Source: Aphrocallistes beatrix (Eukaryota > Porifera > Hexactinellida > Sceptrulophora > Aphrocallistidae). From it: DNA of 64,000 nucleotides. The notes under the pieces are model-generated. The model ran no database searches. It saw nothing but the letters and a program-made list of their open reading frames with translations, and was not told the DNA's origin. The DNA lies in contig OY725488.1 in NCBI GenBank assembly GCA_963281255.1, forward strand, positions 3,230,285-3,294,284, given 5' to 3'. The translations under genes and the position numbers were made by a program. Below, one piece after another: positions 9,047 to 19,354 of this stretch. Every line of letters starts with the position of its first letter. Position 1 is the first letter of the stretch.

Positions 9047-10732
9047 ATGCGTATTTCTTCGGCTCGAAATCCATCCAATCTTATTACTATCAAGCCGATT
9101 AAATCTTCCCCGCGTGGTCATCCTCATCTTATATCCTTCCATCTTCTCAATGCTAGGAATCTTAGGACTAAATCCTCTCGTTTTCTTGACTATGTATCTG
9201 ACCACCATCCTGACGTTGTTGCCGTTACTGAGACCTGGTTCACGTCAAGGGATGCGGCGGTGAGAGCTGAATGCACTCCATCTGGTTACCAACTCCTTGA
9301 TCGTGCTAGGTCAGCACATCGTCAGGGTGGAGGCACTGCACTTCTCTGTCGTGATTCCTTCACGCTGAAGTGCAATGCATCTGGTGAAGTATCATCTTTT
9401 GAGTTCTCGGATTGGACTATCTCTTCTTCTGAAATCTCCCTTCGTATTATCCTAATTTATCGGCCTCCCTACTCAAGGAATCATCCTATTTCTATTTCTA
9501 CCTTCCTTGATCAGTTTTCTTCTCTCCTCGAACCCATCCTCTTATGCAAGGAGCCCCTAATAATAACTGGAGACTTCAATATCCATGTCGACATCCCGTC
9601 TGAGTCTTTACAGTTCTCCGAGCTCCTGCGTTCTCTATCTTTGATCCAGCATGTGAATCAGCCAACTCATGAGAAGGGTCACATTCTCGATCTAATAATA
9701 TCCCGTTCTGCAGGAAACATCATCCTCTCTGATCCCTCTCCTGTCCATCTTTTCTCTAACCATTTCGCCATCTCTTGTAGTCTCTCGCTTTCCAAACCTT
9801 CTCTTTCCTCTCAGGAGGTTACCTATCGTTCCAAATCCATCAACCTCCCAATCTTTCTTGCTGATCTCGCTTCCTCTGATCTCTGTGCTCGCCCACCTGA
9901 TCATCTTGAGGAACTTATTGTATCATATAACAGCACCCTATCCTCTATCCATGATCAGCATGCTCCTCCGCGATCCAAAACCATAGTCACCCGTCCCCGT
10001 GTTCCTTGGTTCACCAGTAGCATCAAGCAGGCCAAGCGAGCGAGAAGGAAAGCTGAACGGAAGTGGCGCCAGTCTAATGACTCTGACCATTTGGCTGAAT
10101 TCAAGCATCAGAGGAATCTTGTGACTGACCTGATGAACAGGGAACGTCGTCGCAGTTTCTATTCTGATTGGATCAGTCAGTCCTGTCATGACCAGCGCTC
10201 ACTTTTCCGTAAGGCTAGCACACTTCTCGGCTTACGCCAGCAACAGGTCCTACCACCTCATGCTGATAAGGCTGCTCTTTCTCAGGAACTCGCCAACTTC
10301 TTTGTTCTTAAGGTAGATAACATCCGTTCCACCATTGATTCAAGTGCATCGTCTTCTTCCGTTACCCCCTCAGATAATTCAAACATCGAATTCCAACATA
10401 CTTTCCACCAATTCAAAGAATTATCTGAGGAAGAAATTGTTTCCCTTGTTTCCTCTTCTCCTAATAAATCTTGCATCCTCGATCCTATCCCAGCATCCTT
10501 GGTCAAATCATCTCTACCCATCCTAGCGCCCATCCTTACGAAAATCGTAAATGGTTCCCTCTCAACTGGTCATTTTCCTTCTCCCTGGAAGCGCGCCATC
10601 ATCTTACCCAAACTTAAAAGACCAAATCTTGATCCCATCTTCTCTAACTATCGTCCACTTAGCAATCTTTCTTTCATTTCTAAGATCACTGAGAGGGCCG
10701 CTTCCATCCAGGTCGTGAATCATCTTACATGA
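9047..10732 (+). pseudogene. LINE ORF, part 1: AP endonuclease and start of reverse transcriptase
   Basis: The first ATG in frame is at 9047, but the frame is open back to about 7913 through the 159-bp repeats. The AP-endonuclease domain shows the N of HLLNARNL, the ETWF motif (Glu codon at 9230), the GDFN motif (9569-9580) and a C-terminal SNHFA motif (9755-9769). In the family the last motif is SDH, so the catalytic Asp is Asn here (AAC at 9758). The linker is basic. The N-terminal RT region starts near 10600 with LPKLKRPNLDP...NYRPLSNLSF. TGA at 10730-10732 ends this part, and translation could continue in the same frame immediately after. The product would nick target DNA to prime reverse transcription. 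Confidence 0.93.
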
Positions 10733-11629
10733 CATCATCTCTTCCCCGGGATGCAGTCTGCCTATCGTAAACACCACAGTACGGAGACTGCGCTCCTGAA
10801 GGTCACAAACGACATCCTCCTCAGCATGAATCGCCAACACGTATCTCTTCTGGTTCTTCTTGATCTTAGTTCAGCCTTCGACACCGTCGACCATACCATC
10901 TTACTCAACCGTCTCCAGTCTCATTTCGGCATTTGCGGCTCTTCTCTGTCTTGGTTTGAATCTTACCTCACTGGTAGGACTCAATTCGTCTCGATTAAGG
11001 GTTCTAGTTCCTCCAATATCCCGGTCCAACACGGAGTTCCTCAGGGTTCTTGTCTTGGTCCGCTTCTCTTTAGCCTCTATACTAGTCCTCTATTCGACCT
11101 CATTAGGCCCCACCTCCCCGACATGAACTGCTATGCCGACGATACTCAGGTCTATCTTTCTTTTAAACCCGGTTCCATCTCTTCTGAAGAATCTGCTTTC
11201 TCCGCCATCCAATCTTGCATCTCCGCGATCCGTTCCTGGCTCCTCACCAACAAGTTGCTTATCAATGACACCAAGACTGAGTTCCTTATAATAGGGACTC
11301 GTCAACAACTATCTAAGGTTCAAACTGATAGCATCTCTGTTGGTGAGTTGAGAATCTCTTCTTCCAAAGAAGTACTGAATCTTGGAACTTGGCTCGACAA
11401 TACCCTCTCAATGTCTACTCAGGTCAGCAAAGTTGCCTCCTCCTGCTTCTACTACATCTATAACATCCGGCGTATTAGAAAGTATCTCTCTAGGGAAGTC
11501 TGTGAAACTCTTGTTAATTCTCTTATCACATCTCGTCTTGATGATTGTAACAGTCTCTTGTATGGTTGCCCCTCATCCCTCTTAGCTCGACTCCAGCGAG
11601 TCCAGAACAGTGCAGCCAGGCTTATCTAA
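10733..11629 (+). pseudogene. LINE ORF, part 2: reverse transcriptase core
   Basis: Same frame as the endonuclease part. It starts after the TGA with HHLFPGMQSAYRKHHSTETA (RT region 1). Motif A is LDLSSAFDTVDH (about 10858-10893), motif B is HGVPQGSCLGPLLF (about 11030-11072), and motif C is CYADDTQVY with the catalytic Asp pair at 11138-11143. Thumb-like sequence follows. TAA at 11627-11629 interrupts the conserved RLQRVQNSAARLI region. All core catalytic residues I can see are intact, so the copy is disabled by nonsense codons, not RT active-site changes. Confidence 0.95.
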
Positions 11630-11998
11630 AATGTATCTCGTACCTTTTCGTCATCTCCTCTTCTTATTAACCTCCACTGGCTGCCTGTTAAACATCGTAT
11701 CCTCTTCAAAATCCTCCTCATAACTTACAAAGCCATCCATTCTCTTGCTCCGGACTATATCATCCAGCTCATACAGGTTAAGTCATCCAATCGTACTCTA
11801 CGATCATCCAACGCCATCCTCCTTGAGCATCCTATTATCAAATCTTCCAAAACTCTGGGTGATCGTGCATTCACTTTAGCTGCGCCTGTTGAGTGGAATC
11901 TTCTGCCTCCTAGCATTCGGAATGCCCCCTCACTTCTTCTCTTCAAAAAACTCTTGAAAACTCATCTTTTCCGTATCGCGCACGACATATCCACTTAA
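11630..11998 (+). pseudogene. LINE ORF, part 3: conserved C-terminal tail
   Basis: Continues in the same frame after the TAA: NVSRTFSSSPLL, LHWLPVKHRILFKILLITYK, then an SLAPDYI segment and LFKKLLKTHLFR before the true stop at 11996-11998. This LHWLPV...YKAIHSLAP tail is characteristic of CR1/L2-group LINEs. No frameshift is needed anywhere between 7913 and 11998. Confidence 0.9.
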
Positions 11999-12048
11999 AC
12001 CAATTTCAACGCATATACATACCTTACAAGCATACATACCCATACATA

Positions 12049-12134
12049 CGCACACATACACATACATACATACATACATACATACATACATACATACATA
12101 CATACATACATACATACATACATACATACATACA
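12049..12134. repeat. (CATA)n microsatellite in LINE 3' UTR
   Basis: About 20 tetranucleotide repeats with some CACA variants at the 5' side. The minus-strand MYVC reading frames here are artefacts. Confidence 0.95.
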
Positions 12135-12228
12135 TGCATAACACACACCTACTTTTATTGAATTGTACAGCGCACTTGAACATATTAATATGGAATCTCG
12201 CTATATAAATGTATATTATTTTTATCTA

Positions 12229-12344
12229 TATCGCACGAAAAATCACTAAAATTTATCAATTTTTAAAATTTTGATGAGTAATGATGACGTCATAACAAAG
12301 TGATGAGTCATCATTTTTTGATGATAGTTGCATTATATGTGATG
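12229..12344 (-). repeat. Family A repeat, copy A5 (interrupted by the LINE)
   Basis: Minus-orientation middle part of family A (ATATCGCACGAAAAATCAC through GATGATAGTTGCATTATATG). Its tail is represented by GCGCGCTTC at 7907-7915, on the other side of the LINE. Confidence 0.75.
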
Positions 12345-12372
12345 ATATATATAATATATATACGTATATATA

Positions 12373-12838
12373 TCTGTAATGAATTGATTGAAGAAGCTGC
12401 CAGGCGTAGAAAGCTGATTTTGGGAATGTGGGAGTATTTTGCCTATGGCTCCACTAACTTCTGAGCTCAACAAGAAATGTCGACTCATCATGGAATTATG
12501 ACGTCATTGTCACCTTTTTTTATAATTAGAAATTTCAGTTTTCACCATAACAGCCATTTGAGGTAATAATAGGATGTAGTATATTAATATATCTCAAATT
12601 TGACACACCTATCATCAAAAAATAAATGCTCATCATTCTGCTATGATGTCATCATTGAACGTCAAAAATTGAAATATTGACAAATTTTGTGAATTTTCGA
12701 GTGATATCGATTATAACAGTAAGACAGCTGTATTTATAGATGTTATTCACTTTATAATTAATCAATGTGAGCCTAGGCCCCCTCGCGGACACAAAGTGTC
12801 TGCCATTGGCATAGCGCCTTCAAGCGCAGCTCGTTTGT
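12373..12838 (+). repeat. Family A repeat, copy A6 (older subtype)
   Basis: Complete head to tail but diverged. It has TATAATTAGAAATTTCAG in place of the usual TTAAAAGTTAAGCAAC segment, a variant shared with copies A11 and the fragment at 21783. Confidence 0.85.
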
Positions 12839-13040
12839 ATCATATACATATAGATTAGCAGGTGAAAAGTATATCAGTCATTGATGGTTTTCTGATCGAA
12901 AGTTAGAGCCTATCTAGTTTCAACGATTTTTTTGTTATCGGACTTTCCATAAATTGAATGTATTTTCCTGAGCTATTTGCCTAAATGTATTATTAATTTT
13001 TCTAAATGATAAGGATGGTTTGTTCAAAATGTATCAAACC

Positions 13041-13252
13041 ATAGCCTACTAAAGATAATGCCCGCCAACAGACTCTTACCATGGATGAAAAAGAAGCCGA
13101 AATACTTATATTACTCTCAATAATGACAATTATGGTTCTAATTAAATTTTGGAGATAAACCATTATCGTCGTTATTCAGAGTAATATACTATTTCGCCTT
13201 TTTTCATCCATGGTAAGAGTCTGTTGGCGGGCATTATCTTTAGTAGGCTATG
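13041..13252. mobile_element. Foldback MITE, hAT-type (8-bp TSD)
   Basis: Arms of about 65 bp or more (ATAGCCTACTAAAGATAATG, CCCGCCAACAGACTCTTACC, ATGGATGAAAAA) in inverted orientation. Flanked by ATCAAACC at 13033-13040 and 13253-13260. Confidence 0.85.
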
Positions 13253-13295
13253 ATCAAACCGATTGTCGATGCTCTCGTATTTATGTGCTATAGAT

Positions 13296-13910
13296 CCTCT
13301 CAACGCTACCGTATGGCAAGATACAGCCCTTGTATTAGGTATGATTTTTTTTTGCTCGACTAGCATAAACTGTAGTATATTTATCTACTCTTGTTTATCA
13401 ATAGTTAATATAAATGTTTAACATTAGTGATATGACTGTTAGAATTTGAGGATTTTTTAAAATTCAATTTTTCGTTGCAATTGGATATAATGCCTCAACT
13501 TCCTTAGATTTAAACATTTACTTAACTTAGAATACATCATTCCATATCAGAAATCTCTTTATTGATGTATATTCTTAATTTCTACCGAGCGTCTTTCGTT
13601 ACAAGGTGCAAACATTTGCATTGCTACCTAATTTTGCTGAATTTAGTCAGGATTTAGTCTAATATTCGACTTTTTAAAAAACATATTCAACAAAACATTG
13701 TAGTGGGGAATCAATTTCAATATATGTACGGTATTATTTAAAGTATTATGTATATAAGTTTTATTGTTGTAACACCAAGTTTATAGAATGAACAAATTCT
13801 GAGAGCGAAATCATCAAGTTTGGGAGGATTGTCATTTTACCAATAAGCGAATATTTCACATCCACGAGTCATTATTTATCCATGGATCAAAACAACATTA
13901 AATTGGCGTT
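13296..13910 (+). repeat. Family C repeat, copy 1
   Basis: Diverged direct match to 20932-21515, including shared words CTTTCGTTA-AAGTGCAAA, TATAGAATGAACAAATTCTG and TTATCCATGG. No coding content seen. Confidence 0.7.
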
Positions 13911-14326
13911 AGTCCTCCATTCGTGAACTAACTCAAAGAGTTTTCATTATTTTCTCCCAAAAACTTTCTGTAAACTGTTCTCGATGAGGTAAATTTATTT
14001 AATATCACAATACAGTAAAGAAAACTAATGGAAATTTTGCCTTTCCCAAAAAATTTGCTCTGTATCCTATTTTACCATTTTAAAAATCAGTGTTGTCCAG
14101 GAGGAATCTTCAGTTACTAAGGTCTTACAGTAAAAAACTCGACGGTTTTTGGGATATTTCGGCAAGTAGAACATTATGATACGGACAAATTTTCGATACT
14201 TACTTTATAAAAATGTCAATATATTTTCCATAGGAAAATCGGGCCTAAATATTGTCGCTAGAAAATTGGAAAGAAAAATGTAAATTTTTTTAAAATTGAA
14301 AATTATAATTGTGTCTTCCTATTTAT
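13911..14326. other. Gene-free AT-rich stretch
   Basis: Low-complexity AT-rich sequence between family C and family B. I see no gene or nested repeat. Confidence 0.4.
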
Positions 14327-14330
14327 TTAA

Positions 14331-16260
14331 GGATACCGCCCTCGAAAAATATCGCAAAACATTAAAAAAAAATGTGGAATTTTTTATTGTCAATTCCATC
14401 GGATTATTGAGTAGTCTACCATCTAATCGTACTTGTTGGACGGTATTTATTTTGATATTCTAGAACTGGGCACCTAAAGCTCAGGCGTACTAAAAATCGG
14501 AAAGTTATTCGTGATTTTGCGGGGCATTCATCAATTATTTTCTAACTTATCTGATATTTTTTCAATTATACGAACCTCAAAATGGTTTTGGCCCCTTTAA
14601 ATATTATAAAACAGATGAATTTAGAAAAAGAGGCACCTGAAATCCAATCAAAAATATCTTTATGAGGGACTTCATTTCTAAAATGCTCGGGAAATGGCCG
14701 TTGTGATATTAGCTATTGTGTATATAAAAAAATTCTGAACATTTTAAAAAAAAGTTTGTTCAGATCGGAACATTAGTTCGTAAGTTATAGTATATTGTAG
14801 GTAAAGTTCGGACATCAAACCACTCTATGGCCCCCAAAGTGCTCGATGTCAATGCTTAAAAACTATTGAAGATATATAATCTATAATAATCTTAAATGAA
14901 AGGATATATATGATAATATATAGGTTCCTCAAACATCTCTTTGTCAAAAAGTAAATATTTCTAGACTAATCATCGTTTTTGTTGTAATACAAATTCTATG
15001 GAGAACTTTGAATATATTAGAAAATGGTGAATCTTGTCATGAAATAAGTTCCCAAAAGTAGCTATTATACTCAAAAAACAATGCAATAGTCACTAGCAAT
15101 GTATACAGAAACTTTGAAGCACCCAACATGATTATTTTGGAAGTTCAAATCATTGATCTCCAAATTTTAGTCAAAGCCCCCCCATTTATGGTCCAAAAAC
15201 AGATTCCTCCATATCTCGGGAAATATACACCAAAATTCTTAGCTCTCAATTCCTAATATACTTTTCAAGACAGTATATATCTGATTCTTAAATAATAAAT
15301 GTACTACATGGAATGGAATGCTAAGTTTCAAATTTTTATCACGTGATGACGTAGCATTTTTCGAAAATCCTAACTTGAAAACTAAAAGTCGTAGACTCTC
15401 GCTCTAACTTCCTAATATACTTTTTGGTAGCTCTTTATTCATTCTAAACCGATGAATTATACATTGTACTGCAAGGAATATGATTTACATTCCCTAATTG
15501 GTTCAAAATATTCGGGGTTAGGGGCCTCAAGGTAATTTGTGAATTTTCAGTATAATTTTGCTATTTTCACCAAAATCTGTTGGAATACATCTAATTAATT
15601 AGTATACACGCGATTAAATGTCCATGGATGTTTTTATTTTTCGTTAATAGTTCATTTTACATCGTTCTTACAATCAAAACTTCAAATCCCTATATCTCGG
15701 GACTTTAAAATTCCAAAATTGACCGTCTTTCAAAAATTTTAACTCAAAATTGCTTTGAGATAGAGGTTTGAAAATTTCAGGAGTTGTTCCATATCATTAG
15801 GCGATGAGCGTAGGACCACTCAATTTTTGATATTTTATAAATTTGTGATTTTATTGCTGATTTGCAAAGAAAATCGGACTTTTTTCGCCGTTTTTTGGCC
15901 CTTTTTATTCGGACACCGATAAAATTTACAATTTTTCTAATTTAAACTTTCTTCTGGTCCAATGAAGTGGCAAATATGATAGACTATCTATGAATAAATT
16001 TTCGAAGCATTTGATCCAAACATGTGCTTTAAAAAAATCACAGAGTGCAGGAGGGCTTACCATTAAGATGTGCTAGGGAAAAACGGAAAAAACCGACTTT
16101 GAGACGCTGTAATTCAAAAACTAGAAATGTGAACCAAAAACTGTTTGGCATGTCTCAATATTTTTTAATTGCACTACCTGCCCACGCTTAACATCTTATA
16201 TATCTCTATTCTTGATATATGCTGTAAGCCAAACCTATGGATTTTTCACGGGCGGTATCC
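14331..16260 (+). mobile_element. Family B element B1, complete, TTAA target duplication
   Basis: Starts GGATACCGCCCTCGAAAAA and ends with the complement of GGATACCGCCCGTGAAAAA. TTAA lies on each side (14327-14330 and 16261-16264). Length is 1930 bp, matching copy B5 after removal of its insert (1937 bp). There is no open frame of note, so it is non-autonomous. TTAA duplication with 5' GG termini fits the Kolobok superfamily better than piggyBac, whose ends usually start with pyrimidines. This is inference from termini only. Confidence 0.85.
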
Positions 16261-16403
16261 TTAATAACCATTTCGTGCAAGAATAATTGAATAAAAGAGA
16301 CATACATAAGGCATTGAATTTTTATTGATTGTCCATGACAAATTCGGTCACATTATTTTAAAAATTTTCTCGCTTCATGAGCTCCTGAAAAGGTTCTTTT
16401 TTA

Positions 16404-16812
16404 AAGGGGTACAACTGTGTAGTAAGTCACTTTTATTAAATACTAGACAGGACCATTTTGTAGAGTAGCCAAGGTGTCGTTGCGATCGAAAGATTTGTTA
16501 AGATTTTTGATGCAATTATATATTTTGAGTTTAAGTGAATATCAGTAATTTTAAGTCAGAAAATTTTGAAAATGTACTCTTCAAAATTGTACGAACTAGA
16601 GTTTTCGAGTGAGGAGTACTGCCGGCGGAGCCGATCTGGCTAGTGGATCAATTTTTGACTAGTCAATTTAGTCCGGTCATTGCTGAATCAATTTATTTGG
16701 CTAGGCCGAATATATTGGTCCAGTCATGGTTGTACCAATATTTATGATCAGGTGAGTAAACCCTTACTATAGGATATATTTCAAACTAAAGTCTGATGAC
16801 CTTATTCACTAG
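16404..16812 (+). repeat. Family D repeat, copy 1
   Basis: Direct repeat of 17179-17583: shared ACAGGACCATTTTGTAGAG, CAATTTTTGACTAGTCAATT, GGTTGTACCAATATTTATGA, and ending ACCTTATTCACTA. A third partial copy of its 3' part directly follows (16812-16920). Confidence 0.85.
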
Positions 16813-16920
16813 GTCGAATATATTGTTCCAGCCATAGTTGTACCAATATTTATGATCAGGTGGGTAAACCTTTACTGTAGGATATTTACAAACTAAAGTC
16901 CGGGGGCCTTATTCACTATG
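16812..16920 (+). repeat. Family D, partial tandem copy
   Basis: Repeats only the last 110 bp of the D unit (GTCGAATATATTG through CCTTATTCACTATG), in tandem with copy 1. Confidence 0.8.
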
Positions 16921-17178
16921 CATTTTAATTTTTAAAAAACTTTTCTGATCAATATTTACTCGATTTTATGATCAACATTATACTCTTCTGATTAAAGTTC
17001 TACATCCATTATCTGTTAAAAATTCTACATCATTTCTGATCAAAATATTCGGTCACTTACGAACAGTGGTTCTAAATCGTGAAACACACGAGATTGTGAG
17101 AGTTGAGAAGCCTGATTTTTTTGAACAAGGATGTTTGCATGTTAAAGCAAAAAGGGCCTAGTTACCCTTTACTTAAAA

Positions 17179-17583
17179 AGGTCATAACTGTATTGAAGGT
17201 CGCTTTTACGAAATTCTAAACAGGACCATTTTGTAGAGGAGACTTTCTGCGTCGTTTTGGTTAAGAGTATTTTTTAGCACAATGAATAACTTTAGAGTGA
17301 AAGTGATAGCAATTATATCAGATTGGATTAATTTGAAAAGGTACTCTTCAAAATTTAGTGAACTGGAGTATTCGAATGAGGAGTACTTTAAGGCCGACGG
17401 AGCTGATCTAGCTAGTGGACCAATTTTTGACTAGTCAATTTAAAATGGTCATTGCTGAACCAATTTATTTGGCTATGCTGAATATATTGGTCCAGCCATG
17501 GTTGTACCAATATTTATGATCAGGTGAGTAAACCTTTACTATAGGATATTTTTCAAACTAAAGTCTAGGGACCTTATTCACTA
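17179..17583 (+). repeat. Family D repeat, copy 2
   Basis: Second full copy, 775 bp downstream of the first. No coding content. Confidence 0.85.
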
Positions 17584-17769
17584 TATTTCTTAGATTTAAT
17601 CATATCTTAGTCATAATGTACTTTGGGGGTGTTCGGGGTTGAAAAATCGAAAACTTTGATCCTCATATATACTTAAATGAATATCCTTACTATTAAAACT
17701 CGATTAATCTATATCCTTGCTATTAAAACTCGATTATTGTTTGTTTGTTTGTGTATATATATACATATA

Positions 17770-18253
17770 TCTGTAACGAATTGAGTGAAGAAACTGCCAG
17801 GCCCAGAAAGCTGATTTTTGGCATGTGGGAGTCTTTTGGCTATGGCTCCAGTAAGTTCTGAGCTCAGAGCAAATTATCGACTCATCATGGAATTATGACG
17901 TCATTGTCACATTTTTAAAAGTTAAGCAATACAGTAATTCGAGCATAACTCAGCCATTATAGGAGATAGAAGGCTGAAATTTTAATAGAATCTGTATACT
18001 AACATATGCTGCTGCTATCATCAAAAAATGATGACTCATCACTTTGTTATGACGTCATCATTACGCATCAAAAATTTTATATTTGACAAATTTGATGATT
18101 TTTCGAGTGATATCGATTATCACAGTAGGACAGAGATATTTAGAGATGTTATCTCCCTTATAATTGGCCAATGTTGTCCCAGGCGATCGAAGGGAGCCTC
18201 CGGCGGACACAAAGTGTCCGCCAGCCGCGCGCAAGCAAGCAAAGCGCGCTTGT
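17770..18253 (+). repeat. Family A repeat, copy A7
   Basis: Complete. Two TTACTATTAAAACTCG-type motifs precede it (17684-17735). Its tail faces the tail of A8 across a TA run that holds a Tc1 relic. Confidence 0.9.
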
Positions 18254-18258
18254 ATATA

Positions 18259-18884
18259 CAGTGCCGGTCAAAAAGAATTGCTCAAAATCTATGTATACAG
18301 TATAGTAAACGTCAAATAGTTTCAACTCACTAGATAGTTTCTTTTTTGCGAAATCTTATACATCTTTGTTTATTTTGCTAAGTAATACCGTAATATAGAT
18401 ATTTCATTCATTATATTTGAATAATTTGCATTTTTCACTTTTCTACTCTTTATTACAATTTATCAGTATTTATCGAATTTTCAATGCCTTCGAAACCCCG
18501 AATTTCATTTGAAAATCTGGCGAACCTGATATTGTATCAGAAAAACGGCCATACTCAGAGAGAGGTAGCTAAAATGGTTGGGTGTAGCCAAAAAAGCGTA
18601 GGTGAGATCCTAAGGAAACATATACTGACTTGATCGGTAAGAGACCTCACTCTTCCGGGTAGGCCTCGTGTCACAACCAAAAAGAAAGACAGCTTATTAG
18701 TCAGAAAAAGCAAAAAGGATCGATTTAAGACTGCTACTCATATAAGAACCGAAGTATTATCAGAATATTCGCTAAAAATTTCTACTTCAACAGTCCAGAG
18801 AAAGTTACGAGGGACGAGCTATCATTGCGAAAATCAATCGAATTTTGGGTAAACATTTTGAGCAATTCTTTTTGACCGGCAGTG
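18259..18884 (+). mobile_element. Tc1-like transposon, internally deleted
   Basis: Termini CAGTGCCGGTCAAAAAGAAT and the complement of CACTGCCGGTCAAAAAGAAT, flanked by TA. Only the N-terminal, DNA-binding part of a transposase remains. Confidence 0.9.
18484..18852 (+). pseudogene. Tc1-like transposase, DNA-binding N-terminus only
   Basis: ATG at 18484 follows a MPSKPRISFENLANL start. A first helix-turn-helix (HTQREVAKMVGCSQKSVGEI) is interrupted by TGA at 18631-18633. A PGRPR AT-hook-like linker and a second HTH (KISTSTVQRKLR) follow in the same frame, and TAA at 18850 ends it just before the right terminus. The catalytic DDE domain is absent, lost by internal deletion. It could at most have bound the element's ends. 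Confidence 0.85.
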
Positions 18885-18891
18885 TATATAT

Positions 18892-19328
18892 ACAAGCGCG
18901 CTTCGCTTGCTTGAGCTGCGCGGCTGGCGGACACTTGGTGTCCCCCGGAGGCTCCCTTCGGTCGCCTGGAGGTGACATTGGTTAATTATAAGGGAGATAT
19001 CATCTCTAAATATGTCCATCTTAGTTTTAAAATCGAAATCACTCAAAAAATCACCAAATTTGTCAATTTTACAATTTTGAAACGTAATGATGACGTCATA
19101 ACAAAGTGATGAGTCATCATTCTTTGCCTTCTATCTCCTATAATGGCTGAGTTATGCCCGAATAATTGTGTTGCTTAACTTAAAATGTGACAATGACGTC
19201 ATAATTCCATGATGAGTCGACATTTTGCTCTGAACTCAGAACTTACTGGAGCCATAGCCAACAAACTCCCACATGCCAAAAATCAGCCTTTTGCGCCCGG
19301 CAGTTTCTTCAATCAATTCGTTACAGAT
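18892..19328 (-). repeat. Family A repeat, copy A8
   Basis: Nearly complete in minus orientation. It is tail-to-tail with A7 and head-to-head with A9. It lacks a segment around GATAGTTGCATCATATGTGA that other copies have. Confidence 0.9.
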
Positions 19329-19354
19329 ATATATATATAGATATATATATTATA

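Larger units (their letters stand above)
7916..12226 (+). mobile_element. CR1/L2-like LINE, nearly full-length
   Basis: Non-LTR retrotransposon with a tandem-repeat 5' region (7916-8915), an endonuclease and reverse transcriptase frame (open to 11998 apart from two stops), a (CATA)n tract in the 3' UTR (about 12049-12134), and a 3' end reading CGCTATATAAATGTATATTA. That end type is common in L2/CR1-group LINEs. It is inserted into minus-strand family A copy A5: A5 tail sequence precedes it and A5 body follows it, with about 180 bp of A5 missing. No target duplication is evident. Confidence 0.93.

Noticed and set aside
10730..10732. TGA as a selenocysteine or recoded codon in the LINE
   Set aside because: A second stop (TAA) occurs at 11627 and no SECIS-like element is evident. 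Ordinary nonsense mutation is simpler.
9692..11308. Minus-strand and alternate-frame open stretches over the LINE
   Set aside because: Shadows of the endonuclease/RT frame, which has clear motifs.
11930..12183. Minus-strand Met/Tyr/Val/Cys-rich frames
   Set aside because: Translation of the (CATA)n tract in the LINE 3' UTR.
14331..16260. Family B as a piggyBac MITE
   Set aside because: TTAA duplication fits, but piggyBac ends normally begin with pyrimidines, while these start GG. Kolobok-like is the better provisional label.
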